Positions 25,079 to 35,030 of a DNA stretch of 64,000 nt are shown here, piece after piece. The translations under genes were made by a program, and so were the position numbers. The stretch spans positions 62,001 through 126,000 of the forward strand of contig JACDGL010000006.1 in the NCBI GenBank assembly GCA_013815385.1, given 5' to 3'. Positions within the stretch are counted from its first letter, which is position 1. Each line of letters starts with the position of its first letter. Under the pieces are notes generated by a model that saw only the letters and a program-made list of their open reading frames with translations, was not told where the DNA came from and did no database searches. The DNA is from Taibaiella sp. GTDB taxonomy: Bacteria; Bacteroidota; Bacteroidia; Chitinophagales; Chitinophagaceae.

Positions 25079-28000
25079 ATGAAGTCATTTCTTACTTCTA
25101 TTCTATCAACCAAAAGCCGGTACCTATCAGGCATTTTGCCTCTACTGCTTTTGCTGGCAAGCGCCGGAACCGTAAAGGCGTTACCCACCTATACAGGCCC
25201 ACAATATTATTATGGAGGTGCCTATCCGAGTTATGGAGCATCCTGTTCCTATGGCTATTATGTCAATAGTTTCAGTATAACGGGTGCGTCTTCTACAGGC
25301 TTTACAGATGGGTCTATCACTTGTCCTTCATCTTCAAGTTCTGCAGGGTATAACGGATACTTTGATCGGACAGCGATAGATTCCGTAACGCTTCAGCAAG
25401 GAGGTACTTATTCAGCTACGGTAACAATGACTTATTCATTGGTATCCGGATCTGTATATATTGATTTTAATGATGATGGAACATTCGACCAGACAGAACA
25501 GGTAATAGCTTCCCCCATAATTGGAACTACATCGGTAAGTGTACTTATCCCTCTTACGGCACCTGTAGGAAGGCACCAGATGCGTATTTTCAGTGTATAT
25601 GACCTGGATAACACGTCGTCTGCACATGCTTTGGATCCAAGCACATCTTCCTATTCAGGCACTATAGGTGGCGTTTATTATTTTTATTATCAGGGTGCTA
25701 CCCGCGATTATATTGCTAACATCACGGCTGCACCGGTATGTAGCGGTACACCATCGGTTACCACAACGCCTTCAGGCACCTTAGGGGTGTGCAGCGGCGG
25801 CAAGCTTTCATTTACGGCATCAGCGGGTATTTTTTCCGGTATGTACTACCAATGGCAGGAGCAGATAAGCGGTGTATGGACCAATATATCAGGCGCTACC
25901 ACTAACGCCTATACTACTCCGGGCATTACTGCCACCAGATATTTCAGGGTTGCAGATTCCTGCTCGGGCAGCGGCTCTGTAGGCTACAGTGCTACTATTA
26001 CCGTGTCTCCATCCGCCCCTGCCTATGCTACCCTTCCTTATGTACAAGGATTTGAAAGCTGGCAGAACTATTGCGATAATAAGGATGTGCCAGATGGTCA
26101 CTGGAAAAATACACCTTCTTCAGGCTCTAACTCCTGGAGGCGCAATGACCAGGGCGCTCTTGCGGGTTGGACTTATCCTACAAATTATGGGTATGCCTAT
26201 CTGTATAATTCCCCCAACCCTCCCTACGTGCAAAGTGGCTCTTATTCCGCGCGTTTCCATAGCAGCGGCGATTATTCCAGCTATGGATATGCGCCCTCTT
26301 CTTACCTCGGCACCCCCAGTACTTATATAGGTGACCTGGACATGTATATAGATTGTAGTGGCTCTACTGGTAATAAATTACTTCAGTTCTATTGGGAAAA
26401 CCCGGTATATTCCAGTACATCCAACAGTAATGATTCGTTAAGGGTGTTGTATTCTACTACCGGCCCTTCCGGCACCTTCACCCAAATATGGACGGGTGGT
26501 ATAGCGCAATTCTTCACACAAGTAAGGTTGGAGATACCCACCAATTCGGCCACCACTATTATACGTTTTGAAGGTATAAGGGATATTGCTCCAGGAGCTA
26601 CCTATAATTATGAATATTCAGATCTGCTCTTAGATAGTGTATATGTAGGCCCTGCATGCAGCGCTACACCCTCACTTACAGGTATTGCACCTTCAGGCAA
26701 CGTAACAGGTGTATGCCCCGGTGCTACCTATACATTAAAACCTACCGGCTTGCCTATAGTTGGCGGGCTTACCTACCAGTGGCAGAGCAGTACCGTACCA
26801 TTCACTACCTATGGTAATGTACCCGCAGGCGCAGGTGGAACTAATCAAAGCATCACGACTCCACCAGTGTTTGATAGTGTTGCGTACAGGGTTACAGTTA
26901 CCTGCCCCTACACTACGCCATCTTCATCGGCCACCTCATTATCTACCTACTTTTATATAGCCAATAAGCCTAAGTACGCCGCCATCAACCTGGCAGCACC
27001 TGCAGGCCCGGGCTACCACTACAGCTTTGAGAACTGGGGCAGTCGCTGCTCTACGAGCGATGCGCCGCTACCTGGCTCTTCCTCATCGGTATCAGAAAGT
27101 AACTGGGCTAACTACCCCTCTACAGGCGATAATAGCTGGCGCCGTGAAGACCAGGGCAGCACAGCCAACTGGTACTATTATGGCTACTATTATTATTCAG
27201 CGCCCTATTTTGCATCAACCCGATCTCAGGATAGCACCCATAGCGCACGTTTTTACAGCTATTACCGTAACTCAGGTTATAATACGCCAGGTAATATGTA
27301 CCTGTTCCTTGATTGCAGCACCATTACCGGTACTAAGGAATTGCAGTATTATATAAATACAGCTGTAGGTTCGTACAATCCTGATACACTTAAGGTAGAT
27401 TACTCTACCGATAACGGAGTTACTTATACTAACCTGAACTCTGTATTCAGTACAGGTGGCAAGTGGAAATTCTATAAGCATAATGTACCGAGCAACAGTG
27501 CGAAGACCATCATCCGTTTCCAGGGTAAGTATGGTCAGAACGATTATGATTATGGCCCGGGCATAGGACTTGACAATGTTGTGGTAGTACCTCCCTGCTC
27601 CGGCAAACCTACTGCGGGCAGCATACCACTCGATACTCCTTGTGCCAATAAAGACTTTACATGGGCAGTTGTGGGTACCAGCAAGGCAGCAGGCCTGCAC
27701 TACCAATGGCAGTCATCAGCTACCGGCAGCGCAAGTAGCTGGAGCGATGTAGCAGGCGATTCTGCAGCCTCTGTAAACCTGAATATAGCAACAGGAACGT
27801 ATTTCAGGGTAATAGTAACATGTACTAACTCAGGCTTGTCTGATACTACGGCAGCAGTTTACTTCCCTGTTAAGGCATTCTACTATTGCTATTGTAAGGT
27901 GACTAACCCTAATCCTTATAACTACTACTTCTATGCAGGTATAGGTAACCTATCCATCATTAGGGTACCATCAGGAGATTCGGTGCTTAATAATGGTAGC

Positions 28001-29521
28001 CCGGTACCTACTTTTAATAACCCTCGGGTTTATGCGCTGTATACTAATATAGCTACCACATTTGGCTATACTAATTATGATGCGGTAACTACCAAGACAA
28101 TGTATCTGGATAGCCTGTATCGGATATATGGAACCCAAGTAGCTGCCAACAGCTATCTGTACAACTCTTACCCGATTGAAGTATATATAGACTTCAACCA
28201 CAGTGCGTCATTTGAAGCAAGTGAACTGGTACTTAACAAGATACCTGGTGCCACCTCACCATCCAATACCGTTACAGATACATTCAGGATACCGCATACT
28301 GCCCTGATAGGCACAACCGGTATGCGTGCATTGATACAGCAGTATGCATCTACTCCTTACGATCCATGCGGTGGTGGTAGCTACTATCCCGGTGGTGAAA
28401 TACAGGACTACCTGATAAACATCAACTACCGCCCATGTAATGGCTTCGTTAATGCAGGTACTGCTACTACTACTGATAGCATATTGTGCGAGGGATACGA
28501 CTTTACACTTACGGATACTACGCACGAAACGCAGCAGTCAGGTATTACCTGGTTCTGGCAGCAGTCGCATGACGGACATACCTGGACGTCACTTTCCGGT
28601 ACTACTAATAAGGATACACTAACACGTACCTTTACGTTTGCCACCATGGGTGATACCAGCTGGTTCCGCCAGGCTGTATTGTGTAGCAGCGCTAATGATA
28701 CTTCTTACTCTAATACGGTACAGGTACATAAAGGCCCTGCATACGCCTGCTATTGCTACAGCATGGCAACGGGTGGCAGAACAGCTGATAGCAGTGATAT
28801 AGGTGCATTTACAATAGGCGGGTTTGTAGTTAACAAACGTGGCCCTCACGTACTGAACCCTGCTGCAACTGCCGGCCATACTAACTATACCGGTACTATA
28901 ATAGATCTGGATGTGGATAGTACTTATGCTGTTGGATTGTATCATATATTGAGGTCTGCTAAGCACGGCGATGCTAAGGTTACTATGTTCATTGATTATA
29001 ACAATGACTTCTCTTACAATGTGCCGGAGGAAAGGGTATGGACCGCTTATACAAGTGCTACCAGCTGGTTTATAACTACAACCCTTACTATACCTAACTC
29101 TGTAGTAAGTGATGTGAAAACAGGTATGCGCCTTATTATTAATAATAATGTAGCAGCTAATGTACCATCTGATAACGCATGCGGTGGTTACACTTCTGGT
29201 GAAACACAGGATTATGTGGTTCGCTTTAACAGGAAATGGGCTACCGGCGTTGGTTCTATAAACAACCTGCAGAACCTGGCTATGTATCCTAACCCTACCA
29301 CTGGTAAATTCAGTGTTAAGTTCAGTGCAAGCCAGATTGTGAAAGACCTCCAGATCAATGTTACAAACATGACCGGCCAGCAGGTACTGCATAACAGTTA
29401 CCAGAATGCTAATGGACAGTTTAGCGCTGACCTGGATCTTACAGCCCAGCCACGCGGACTGTACTTTGTAGAGTTCATGGCAGATGGCGAAAGAATGATC
29501 CGCAAACTGGTAGTGAAATGA
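25079..29521 (+). CDS. Giant T9SS-secreted protein with GEVED and Ig-like repeats
   Basis: A 1480-residue exported protein. The signal peptide ends near residue 37 (LLLLLASAGTVKA). Several GEVED-type modules are seen: VYIDFNDDGTFDQTEQVI early, VYIDFNHSASFEASELVL and GGEIQDYLINI in the middle, and MFIDYNNDFSYNVPEERVW with SGETQDYVV late. Between them are Ig-like or jelly-roll modules with YYQWQEQISGVWTNISGA-type strands and paired SNSWRRNDQG / DNSWRREDQG repeats. The last 85 residues (NLAMYPNPTTGKFSVKFS ... IRKLVVK) are a type A C-terminal sorting domain, so the protein should leave by T9SS and be anchored or released. A large adhesin or matrix protein is likely. Confidence 0.85.
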   Translation: MKSFLTSILSTKSRYLSGILPLLLLLASAGTVKALPTYTGPQYYYGGAYPSYGASCSYGYYVNSFSITGASSTGFTDGSITCPSSSSSAGYNGYFDRTAIDSVTLQQGGTYSATVTMTYSLVSGSVYIDFNDDGTFDQTEQVIASPIIGTTSVSVLIPLTAPVGRHQMRIFSVYDLDNTSSAHALDPSTSSYSGTIGGVYYFYYQGATRDYIANITAAPVCSGTPSVTTTPSGTLGVCSGGKLSFTASAGIFSGMYYQWQEQISGVWTNISGATTNAYTTPGITATRYFRVADSCSGSGSVGYSATITVSPSAPAYATLPYVQGFESWQNYCDNKDVPDGHWKNTPSSGSNSWRRNDQGALAGWTYPTNYGYAYLYNSPNPPYVQSGSYSARFHSSGDYSSYGYAPSSYLGTPSTYIGDLDMYIDCSGSTGNKLLQFYWENPVYSSTSNSNDSLRVLYSTTGPSGTFTQIWTGGIAQFFTQVRLEIPTNSATTIIRFEGIRDIAPGATYNYEYSDLLLDSVYVGPACSATPSLTGIAPSGNVTGVCPGATYTLKPTGLPIVGGLTYQWQSSTVPFTTYGNVPAGAGGTNQSITTPPVFDSVAYRVTVTCPYTTPSSSATSLSTYFYIANKPKYAAINLAAPAGPGYHYSFENWGSRCSTSDAPLPGSSSSVSESNWANYPSTGDNSWRREDQGSTANWYYYGYYYYSAPYFASTRSQDSTHSARFYSYYRNSGYNTPGNMYLFLDCSTITGTKELQYYINTAVGSYNPDTLKVDYSTDNGVTYTNLNSVFSTGGKWKFYKHNVPSNSAKTIIRFQGKYGQNDYDYGPGIGLDNVVVVPPCSGKPTAGSIPLDTPCANKDFTWAVVGTSKAAGLHYQWQSSATGSASSWSDVAGDSAASVNLNIATGTYFRVIVTCTNSGLSDTTAAVYFPVKAFYYCYCKVTNPNPYNYYFYAGIGNLSIIRVPSGDSVLNNGSPVPTFNNPRVYALYTNIATTFGYTNYDAVTTKTMYLDSLYRIYGTQVAANSYLYNSYPIEVYIDFNHSASFEASELVLNKIPGATSPSNTVTDTFRIPHTALIGTTGMRALIQQYASTPYDPCGGGSYYPGGEIQDYLININYRPCNGFVNAGTATTTDSILCEGYDFTLTDTTHETQQSGITWFWQQSHDGHTWTSLSGTTNKDTLTRTFTFATMGDTSWFRQAVLCSSANDTSYSNTVQVHKGPAYACYCYSMATGGRTADSSDIGAFTIGGFVVNKRGPHVLNPAATAGHTNYTGTIIDLDVDSTYAVGLYHILRSAKHGDAKVTMFIDYNNDFSYNVPEERVWTAYTSATSWFITTTLTIPNSVVSDVKTGMRLIINNNVAANVPSDNACGGYTSGETQDYVVRFNRKWATGVGSINNLQNLAMYPNPTTGKFSVKFSASQIVKDLQINVTNMTGQQVLHNSYQNANGQFSADLDLTAQPRGLYFVEFMADGERMIRKLVVK

Positions 29522-29545
29522 TAAGTAACTATTAGTTTTCAAATA

Positions 29546-29579
29546 AGAACGGGCAGCGCAAGCTGCCCGTTCTGTTTTT
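29546..29579 (+). terminator. Intrinsic terminator after the giant T9SS cargo gene
   Basis: A perfect 12-base stem AGAACGGGCAGC with loop GCAA, followed by GTTTTT. It lies 25 bases after the stop. Confidence 0.8.
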
Positions 29580-29601
29580 AAGTGCATAAGGCAATATTCA
29601 G

Positions 29602-29631
29602 TTGCTGCTGCACGTTTTATCCTTACTTTTG
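29602..29631 (+). promoter_or_regulatory. Promoter of the porZ-like gene
   Basis: TTG (29602-29604), 19 bases, TACTTTTG (29624-29631) matches the full Bacteroidetes consensus. The ATG is at 29649, giving a leader of roughly 10 bases. Confidence 0.55.
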
Positions 29632-29648
29632 AATTATGTAGTTGTTAT

Positions 29649-31910
29649 ATGAAGAGATACATTTCGGGGTTACTGATATTATTGTTCGGTATAGTTGTAC
29701 ATGCGCAGGATAAGCCAATAGGATATTGGGAAGCACATATGCCATACAATACTGCAAAAGGTGTAGCTACAGACGGGCAGACTTTATATGTGATAACTGA
29801 CCTTGCTTTTTTTACAGTAAATAAGGACAACCTGCCTACCTATAGTAAAGTAGAAGGGATGAGCGATGTAGGCATGTCTTGTATTGCTTATGATGGAGGA
29901 GCCAATGCGGCAATACTGGCATATAGCAATAGCAATATTGACATTTTTAAAGACAATACTTTCTACAATATACCGGATCTTAAAAATAAATCGGTCTCCG
30001 GCAATAAAGCGATCAACCAGATATATATTGAGAACAGTATTGCTTATCTGAGTACTGATATAGGGATACAGGTGTTAGATATCAATAAAAGAGAAATAAG
30101 GGAATCGTATGTTTTTAATCTGAACAACCAACTGATACCCATAAGCGGCTTTTACGGTCTTGGAAATTATTTTTATGCCATTACCCCATCAGGCTTATTT
30201 AAGGCAGGTAAAAATAACCCCGAGCTGCAAAACTTTGCTGTGTGGCAAAATCTTGATAAGCGGGGTATAAATTATATTACAGCATGGAGTAATAAACTGT
30301 ATGTAGCAACTACACATGACCTATACACGTTAAGTAACGATACGCTGCTAAAAATATATAGCACACCCAATACCATAAAGCACCTGGATACAGCAGATAA
30401 TGGGATATGGATATCTGAATTTGCAGATGCTTTTGGTCGCGGAATTATAAAGAAATTAGGTGCAGGAAATGTGATCATAGATACGTTGCGTGTACGTGGC
30501 CTGCCTACACAGGTAGCCGAAACTATAGATAGCGCCATCTGGGTCGCTGATGAATATTACGGATTCTGTAAAAAAAATGGCAACAATTCGGTAAAGCTGA
30601 ACTACCCTAATGGTCCTTCAGCACCTACTAATTTTGATATTTATGTTAATAATAAGGAAGCATGGGTGGCGCATGGTGGGTATACTGACCTGACCAGGGC
30701 ATCGGGCATAAAAACAGGTTTCTCCTCACTGAAAGATAAGATCTGGTATGCCTATACCTACCTGCCCGAATTTGTCTACGATTCGCTGCTTGATTTTGTT
30801 TCAATAATTAAAGATCCTAATGGCATTGTATATGCAGGATCCTTTCAAAATGGCTTATTTGTCTTAAACCCGGATGGTACCAGTCAGCATATCCAGGCGC
30901 CGTACCTGGGCGCTGGTATAGATGTTGTCGGCTACCCTGTTGCCGGCATGGCGCTGGATGAAAGCAATACGCTTTGGGTCAGCATGATGGATGCACAACA
31001 CAACCTGGTAGCTAAAACAAAAGATGGTACCTGGTACAATTTTTCAATTAGTGATCCTGTTACCTCTATCCCGTATCCGGGGGGGCCAATGCTCATAGAC
31101 GATTACGGTCAAAAATGGATAGTGGGGCTGACTGGTGGTGGTGTAATGGTGTATAACGACAATAATACCATACAAGACCCTTCTGATGACCAGGTAAGGG
31201 TGCTGAGCGCAGGGGTTGGTGCAGGCAATTTACCCAGCAATACTACTATATGTATAGCTAAAGATAAGAATGGAGATATATGGATAGGCACTAATAAAGG
31301 CATAGGTATAGTGAACTGCGGAGGCAGTGTGTTTCAGGGCTGTGATGGGCAAATACCGGTGGTTCAATACGACCAGTATGCAGGGCACCTGTTTGCTACC
31401 GAGATAGTGCGCAGCATAGCAGTGGATGGCGCTAACAGAAAGTGGGTGGGTACAGATAACGGTGTATGGCTGCTAACACCAGATGCGGGGAAAATAGTAA
31501 GTCAATTTAATGTATCCAACAGTCCATTACCATCAAACCACATACAGAAAATAGCTATAGACCCGGTGACAGGGGATGTATACATAGGTACAGATGAAGG
31601 ATTGATAACCTATCACGGTACTGCTACAGATGGCGGCACCAGTAACAGCAATGTGGTCACCTATCCTAACCCGGTACCCAGCGGCTACGCAGGTACTATA
31701 GCCATAAAGGGCCTGGTAGCGAATGGAAATGTGCGTATTACGGATATATCCGGACAGCTTATTTATAAGACTACTGCCCTGGGTGGCCAGGCTATCTGGA
31801 ATGGCAGAGACTATACCGGCCACCGGCCACAGAGCGGTGTATATATGATATTTGTATCCAGCGCTGATGGCAGCCAGACCTATGCAGGTAAAATGGTCTT
31901 TCTACAGTAG
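29649..31910 (+). CDS. porZ: PorZ-like beta-propeller protein of the type IX secretion system
   Basis: A 753-residue secreted protein. The signal peptide MKRYISGLLILLFGIVVHAQ is followed by two stretches of propeller-type repeats (GVATDGQTLYVITD, NGIWISE, KDKNGDIWIGTNKGIGIV, DGANRKWVGTDNGVWLL), as in two-component-regulator-type propellers. A T9SS C-terminal domain follows (TYPNPVPSGYAGTIAIKG to AGKMVFLQ). Two propellers plus this tail and a length near 750 fit PorZ, a surface part of the attachment complex that hands A-LPS to the sortase. The next gene, recO, begins three bases after the stop. I recall this adjacency in other Bacteroidota, but only from memory. Confidence 0.72.
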   Translation: MKRYISGLLILLFGIVVHAQDKPIGYWEAHMPYNTAKGVATDGQTLYVITDLAFFTVNKDNLPTYSKVEGMSDVGMSCIAYDGGANAAILAYSNSNIDIFKDNTFYNIPDLKNKSVSGNKAINQIYIENSIAYLSTDIGIQVLDINKREIRESYVFNLNNQLIPISGFYGLGNYFYAITPSGLFKAGKNNPELQNFAVWQNLDKRGINYITAWSNKLYVATTHDLYTLSNDTLLKIYSTPNTIKHLDTADNGIWISEFADAFGRGIIKKLGAGNVIIDTLRVRGLPTQVAETIDSAIWVADEYYGFCKKNGNNSVKLNYPNGPSAPTNFDIYVNNKEAWVAHGGYTDLTRASGIKTGFSSLKDKIWYAYTYLPEFVYDSLLDFVSIIKDPNGIVYAGSFQNGLFVLNPDGTSQHIQAPYLGAGIDVVGYPVAGMALDESNTLWVSMMDAQHNLVAKTKDGTWYNFSISDPVTSIPYPGGPMLIDDYGQKWIVGLTGGGVMVYNDNNTIQDPSDDQVRVLSAGVGAGNLPSNTTICIAKDKNGDIWIGTNKGIGIVNCGGSVFQGCDGQIPVVQYDQYAGHLFATEIVRSIAVDGANRKWVGTDNGVWLLTPDAGKIVSQFNVSNSPLPSNHIQKIAIDPVTGDVYIGTDEGLITYHGTATDGGTSNSNVVTYPNPVPSGYAGTIAIKGLVANGNVRITDISGQLIYKTTALGGQAIWNGRDYTGHRPQSGVYMIFVSSADGSQTYAGKMVFLQ

Positions 31911-31913
31911 GGT

Positions 31914-32648
31914 ATGCTGCATAATACCAGGGGCATAGTATTGCGGGCAGTAAAATATGGTGATACCAGTCTTATCTGCACTGTATTTACAGCTCTTTTT
32001 GGGGTGCAGGCCTACATGGTTCAGGGAGTGCGTACATCTAAAACAAAACAGAATAAGGCCGCATTTTTTCAACCAGCCACGCTGCTGGATATGGTAGTGT
32101 ATCATAAGCCCCAAAGCCAGTTGCAACGTATACGCGAGTTCCAGGCGGCGTATATATATACTGCTATGCACGAGCATATTGTGAAGAATAGTATTACCCT
32201 TTTTTCGATAGAACTATTATTACGCCTATTGCCTGAAGGCGCTCCCATGATGGAAGTATTTGATTTTTCGTTCGATTATTTCTGTGTGCTCGATAAAGAA
32301 GAGGTGGCTGCCGTGCCAAATTTTCCGTTGTATTTTATTGTACAGATAAGCAGGCATCTGGGGTACGAATTAAAAGGCAGCTATTCAGAAGCCACACCGC
32401 ATCTTAATTTACAGGATGGCGGATTCACCTCCAGTGTGCCGTTAGCTGTTCCGTTTGTGAGTGATGATGATGCAGCGGCGCTCGCGTTAATATTAAAGGC
32501 TACAGATACTGCCTCATTAAAAAATATACATCTTAATTCATCAGCCCGCCAGCGGCTACTGGAGTGGTACCTGACATTTTTGCACCAGTACACACAACAC
32601 CTTGGCGCCATTAAGTCGTTAGCCATACTACAGGCGGTAATGCACTAG
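31914..32648 (+). CDS. recO: DNA repair protein RecO
   Basis: A 244-residue recombination mediator that helps load RecA on SSB-coated DNA with RecR. The N-terminal OB fold is seen in TRGIVLRAVKYGDTSLICTVFT, GVQAYMVQGVRTSK and LLDMVVYHKPQSQLQRIREF. The rest is the helical domain. The Zn-binding cysteines of some RecO proteins are missing here, as is common in Bacteroidota. It starts three bases after the porZ-like stop and so is probably translated from the same message. A bidirectional hairpin follows at 32682. Confidence 0.85.
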   Translation: MLHNTRGIVLRAVKYGDTSLICTVFTALFGVQAYMVQGVRTSKTKQNKAAFFQPATLLDMVVYHKPQSQLQRIREFQAAYIYTAMHEHIVKNSITLFSIELLLRLLPEGAPMMEVFDFSFDYFCVLDKEEVAAVPNFPLYFIVQISRHLGYELKGSYSEATPHLNLQDGGFTSSVPLAVPFVSDDDAAALALILKATDTASLKNIHLNSSARQRLLEWYLTFLHQYTQHLGAIKSLAILQAVMH

Positions 32649-32681
32649 ATGCCCGCGATGAGCGTTTAGTATATAACGTAA

Positions 32682-32703
32682 AAAGCCGGCATCTGCCGGC
32701 TTT
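32682..32703. terminator. Terminator between recO and the D/K/R-repeat gene
   Basis: AAAGCCGGC, loop ATCT, GCCGGCTTT form a 9-base stem between convergent genes. T runs on the minus strand favour its use by the minus-strand gene. Confidence 0.65.
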
Positions 32704-32729
32704 CAAAAAAAACACATGTATGAAGGAAA

Positions 32730-33182
32730 TTAAGGGGCTGGCGTAGGGGTAGTACCGCTTGCTGCAGGGGCTACAGAAGCAGTGGGGCTGGTAGTTGCAG
32801 CGTTCGGTCTTTTCTTATATCGGAACTCGTGGCGTATGTCTTTTCCGTCTTTTGCAATATCACGATGATCTTTACGGGCATCTTTTGCATCCTTCCTGAT
32901 ATCCTTTTTGTCTTTTTGTATATCTGTGATGTCTTTTTTGGCATCAGCATAGTCCTTGTTCTTAATGTCATTTTTCAGGTCTTTCCTGTCTTTGGCTATT
33001 TCCTTTCTGTCTCCTGACATGTCTTTACGGTCTTTATGCAGGTCTACACGGTCATGATGGCGGTCTACACGGTCATGATGTATATCTACACGGTCGTGGT
33101 GGATAGGATGTACCTTTTGGGCGGTAGCAGGTAGCGATAATAGGGTAACACCCAGCGCTGCGATGATCATTTGTAGTTTCAT
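32730..33182 (-). CDS. Exported protein built of D/K/R/H heptad repeats
   Basis: A 150-residue protein. The signal peptide is MKLQMIIAALGVTLLSLPATA, with cleavage after AQ. Almost the whole mature chain is a repeat of charged heptads: HHDRVD three times, then HKDRKDM, GDRKEIAKDRKDLKND and DIQKDKKDIRKDAKDARKD. The end is a Pro/Ala/Thr-rich tail (ATTSPTASVAPAASG). It is predicted to form a long charged helix or coiled coil in the periplasm. No known function is visible. At DNA level three 21-base repeats encode the His-rich part (33042-33104). It could buffer metal or proton load through its histidines, but that is a guess. Confidence 0.75.
   Translation of the reverse strand: MKLQMIIAALGVTLLSLPATAQKVHPIHHDRVDIHHDRVDRHHDRVDLHKDRKDMSGDRKEIAKDRKDLKNDIKNKDYADAKKDITDIQKDKKDIRKDAKDARKDHRDIAKDGKDIRHEFRYKKRPNAATTSPTASVAPAASGTTPTPAP
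33042..33104. repeat. Three tandem 21-base repeats inside the charged-repeat gene
   Basis: Units of 21 bases, starting GTCTACACGGTC, at 33042-33062, 33063-33083 and 33084-33104. They encode, on the minus strand, HHDRVD-type heptads. They could expand or contract by slippage. Confidence 0.75.
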
Positions 33183-33307
33183 AAAAAATGTTTTAAAGGT
33201 TATATTGTTTATTTGTCTATTAATAGACGGTAATTATAATAAATGGTTTAATCTTCAATCAGGTTAATTTTACTTTTAATAATCTGGTAACCTTATACAG
33301 ATCTCCC

Positions 33308-35020
33308 ATGCACTGTTTCAGAAGAATAGGATATTTTATTTTACTGTTATTGCCTGTTTCCACCTTTGGACAGGAAAGAGCCTTGAATGTGCACGAATAC
33401 CCTACCGATTATTTCCGCAATCCGTTGGCTATACCCATCTACCTGGCGGGGAACTTTGGCGAATGCAGGCCGGGGCATTTCCATAGTGGGGTAGATATAA
33501 AAACGAATGGAAAGGAGAACGAGCCTGTGCATGCTGCGGCGGATGGCTATATATCGCGTATAAAAATGGAGAAGGGTGGCTTTGGCCATGCATTGTATAT
33601 TACCCATCCCAACGGCTATACTACCCTCTATGCACACCTCAATAATTTTGTACCTGCCATACAGAAATACCTTACGCAGCAGCAGTATGCACAACAGCGC
33701 TGGGACGTGGATCTCCAGTTGTCATCCTCACAAATTCCGGTGAAGAAGGGGGAACAAATAGCCTGGTCGGGCAATACGGGCGCATCTACGGCACCACACC
33801 TGCACTTTGAAATAAGGAATACAAAAACAGAGCATCCTCTAAATCCGGAACTCTTCGGGCTGCCAATAAAAGATACCCGTGCGCCCTTACCGGCAGCTAT
33901 AGCTATTTATAATGCAGGTAAAAGTATTTATGAGCAGGAAGCAAAGATCATTTCCGTAAAGGCAAATAATGGTGTGTACCGGCCCGTAACCGACACCTTA
34001 ACTATTGCAGCATCGTCTATAGGTATAGGTATAGATGTAGATGACTATATGGATGGCAGTGACAATACAATAGCTTTCTATACAGCAGACCTGTACCTTG
34101 ATGGGACCCCACAAGCAACAGTGCGACTGGATGATATTGGCTACGATGAAACCAGATATATAAATGGCTATACAGACTACAAGACAAGGGAGAATAAAAA
34201 AAAGTGGATACAATTATTATACAAGCTACCGGGCAATCACCTGGACCATATTTACGAAGACCTGAATACGGAGCATGGTGCATTGATTATAAAAGATGCA
34301 GCGCCACACAAAGTGGAAGTAAGGATCACTGATGATAAAGGGAACATAGCCCGCATAGCATTTTACCTGAAGAGCAAAGGCAGTGAAGAAAACTTATTGT
34401 GCGAGCACTTGTTTAAATCATCAGAGGCAAACAATTTTGAAACTCCAAATGTTATGTTCTCTTTAGATGATAGGAGCCTGTATGATGATGTATGCTTTAA
34501 ATACAGCAGCACATCTGATAATGAACATTACTCTGCCAGGCACTATATTCATTATCCTTATGTGCCGGTACATCATTACTTCACGCTTAGTATAAAACCC
34601 GATAAGGCAATACCGTTTAATATGCGCGATAAAGTAGCAATGATATATAGTGATGGAAAAGAAGAGAGTGGCAGTGCGGCTATAAGCGGCGATAAAGGGT
34701 GGTATCATACACAGGTGCGTGCATTTGGTACCTATTACCTGGCGGCTGATACTGTACCACCGTTAATAAAGCCTATGCAAAAGAATGGTGCAGTATTAGC
34801 GGTAGCAAAGGAAATAGTATTTGAAGTAAAGGATGCAATGACTTCGGTAAAAAAATTCAGCGGGAAGCTGGATGGTAAATGGATCTGTTTTGAGCAGCAT
34901 GGCAGCCGCTTCTTTTATAAATTTGATGTGCATTGCGCAAAGGGAAAGCATACCCTTGTATTTACTGCTGCCGATGAGAATAATAATGAACAAACCATAA
35001 AACAAACATTCACCAAATAA
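33308..35020 (+). CDS. M23-family metallopeptidase (LytM-like), exported
   Basis: A 570-residue protein with an N-terminal signal peptide (MHCFRRIGYFILLLLPVSTFG). The M23 domain lies near residues 50-180: HFHSGVDIKTNG carries the first Zn ligands, HAAADGYISRIK and THPNGYTTLYAHL follow, and STAPHLHFEIR gives the HxH. These proteins cut peptidoglycan cross-bridges or act as activators of amidases. The C-terminal 380 residues are beta-rich with no obvious catalytic motif, and are longer than in typical M23 enzymes. It starts 125 bases from the divergent repeat gene. bcp follows after 10 bases and is probably in the same operon. Confidence 0.85.
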   Translation: MHCFRRIGYFILLLLPVSTFGQERALNVHEYPTDYFRNPLAIPIYLAGNFGECRPGHFHSGVDIKTNGKENEPVHAAADGYISRIKMEKGGFGHALYITHPNGYTTLYAHLNNFVPAIQKYLTQQQYAQQRWDVDLQLSSSQIPVKKGEQIAWSGNTGASTAPHLHFEIRNTKTEHPLNPELFGLPIKDTRAPLPAAIAIYNAGKSIYEQEAKIISVKANNGVYRPVTDTLTIAASSIGIGIDVDDYMDGSDNTIAFYTADLYLDGTPQATVRLDDIGYDETRYINGYTDYKTRENKKKWIQLLYKLPGNHLDHIYEDLNTEHGALIIKDAAPHKVEVRITDDKGNIARIAFYLKSKGSEENLLCEHLFKSSEANNFETPNVMFSLDDRSLYDDVCFKYSSTSDNEHYSARHYIHYPYVPVHHYFTLSIKPDKAIPFNMRDKVAMIYSDGKEESGSAAISGDKGWYHTQVRAFGTYYLAADTVPPLIKPMQKNGAVLAVAKEIVFEVKDAMTSVKKFSGKLDGKWICFEQHGSRFFYKFDVHCAKGKHTLVFTAADENNNEQTIKQTFTK

Positions 35021-35030
35021 AATAAAAGTT

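Noticed and set aside
33042-33104. CRISPR-like array
   Set aside because: The three units are contiguous without spacers and are in frame with a coding region.
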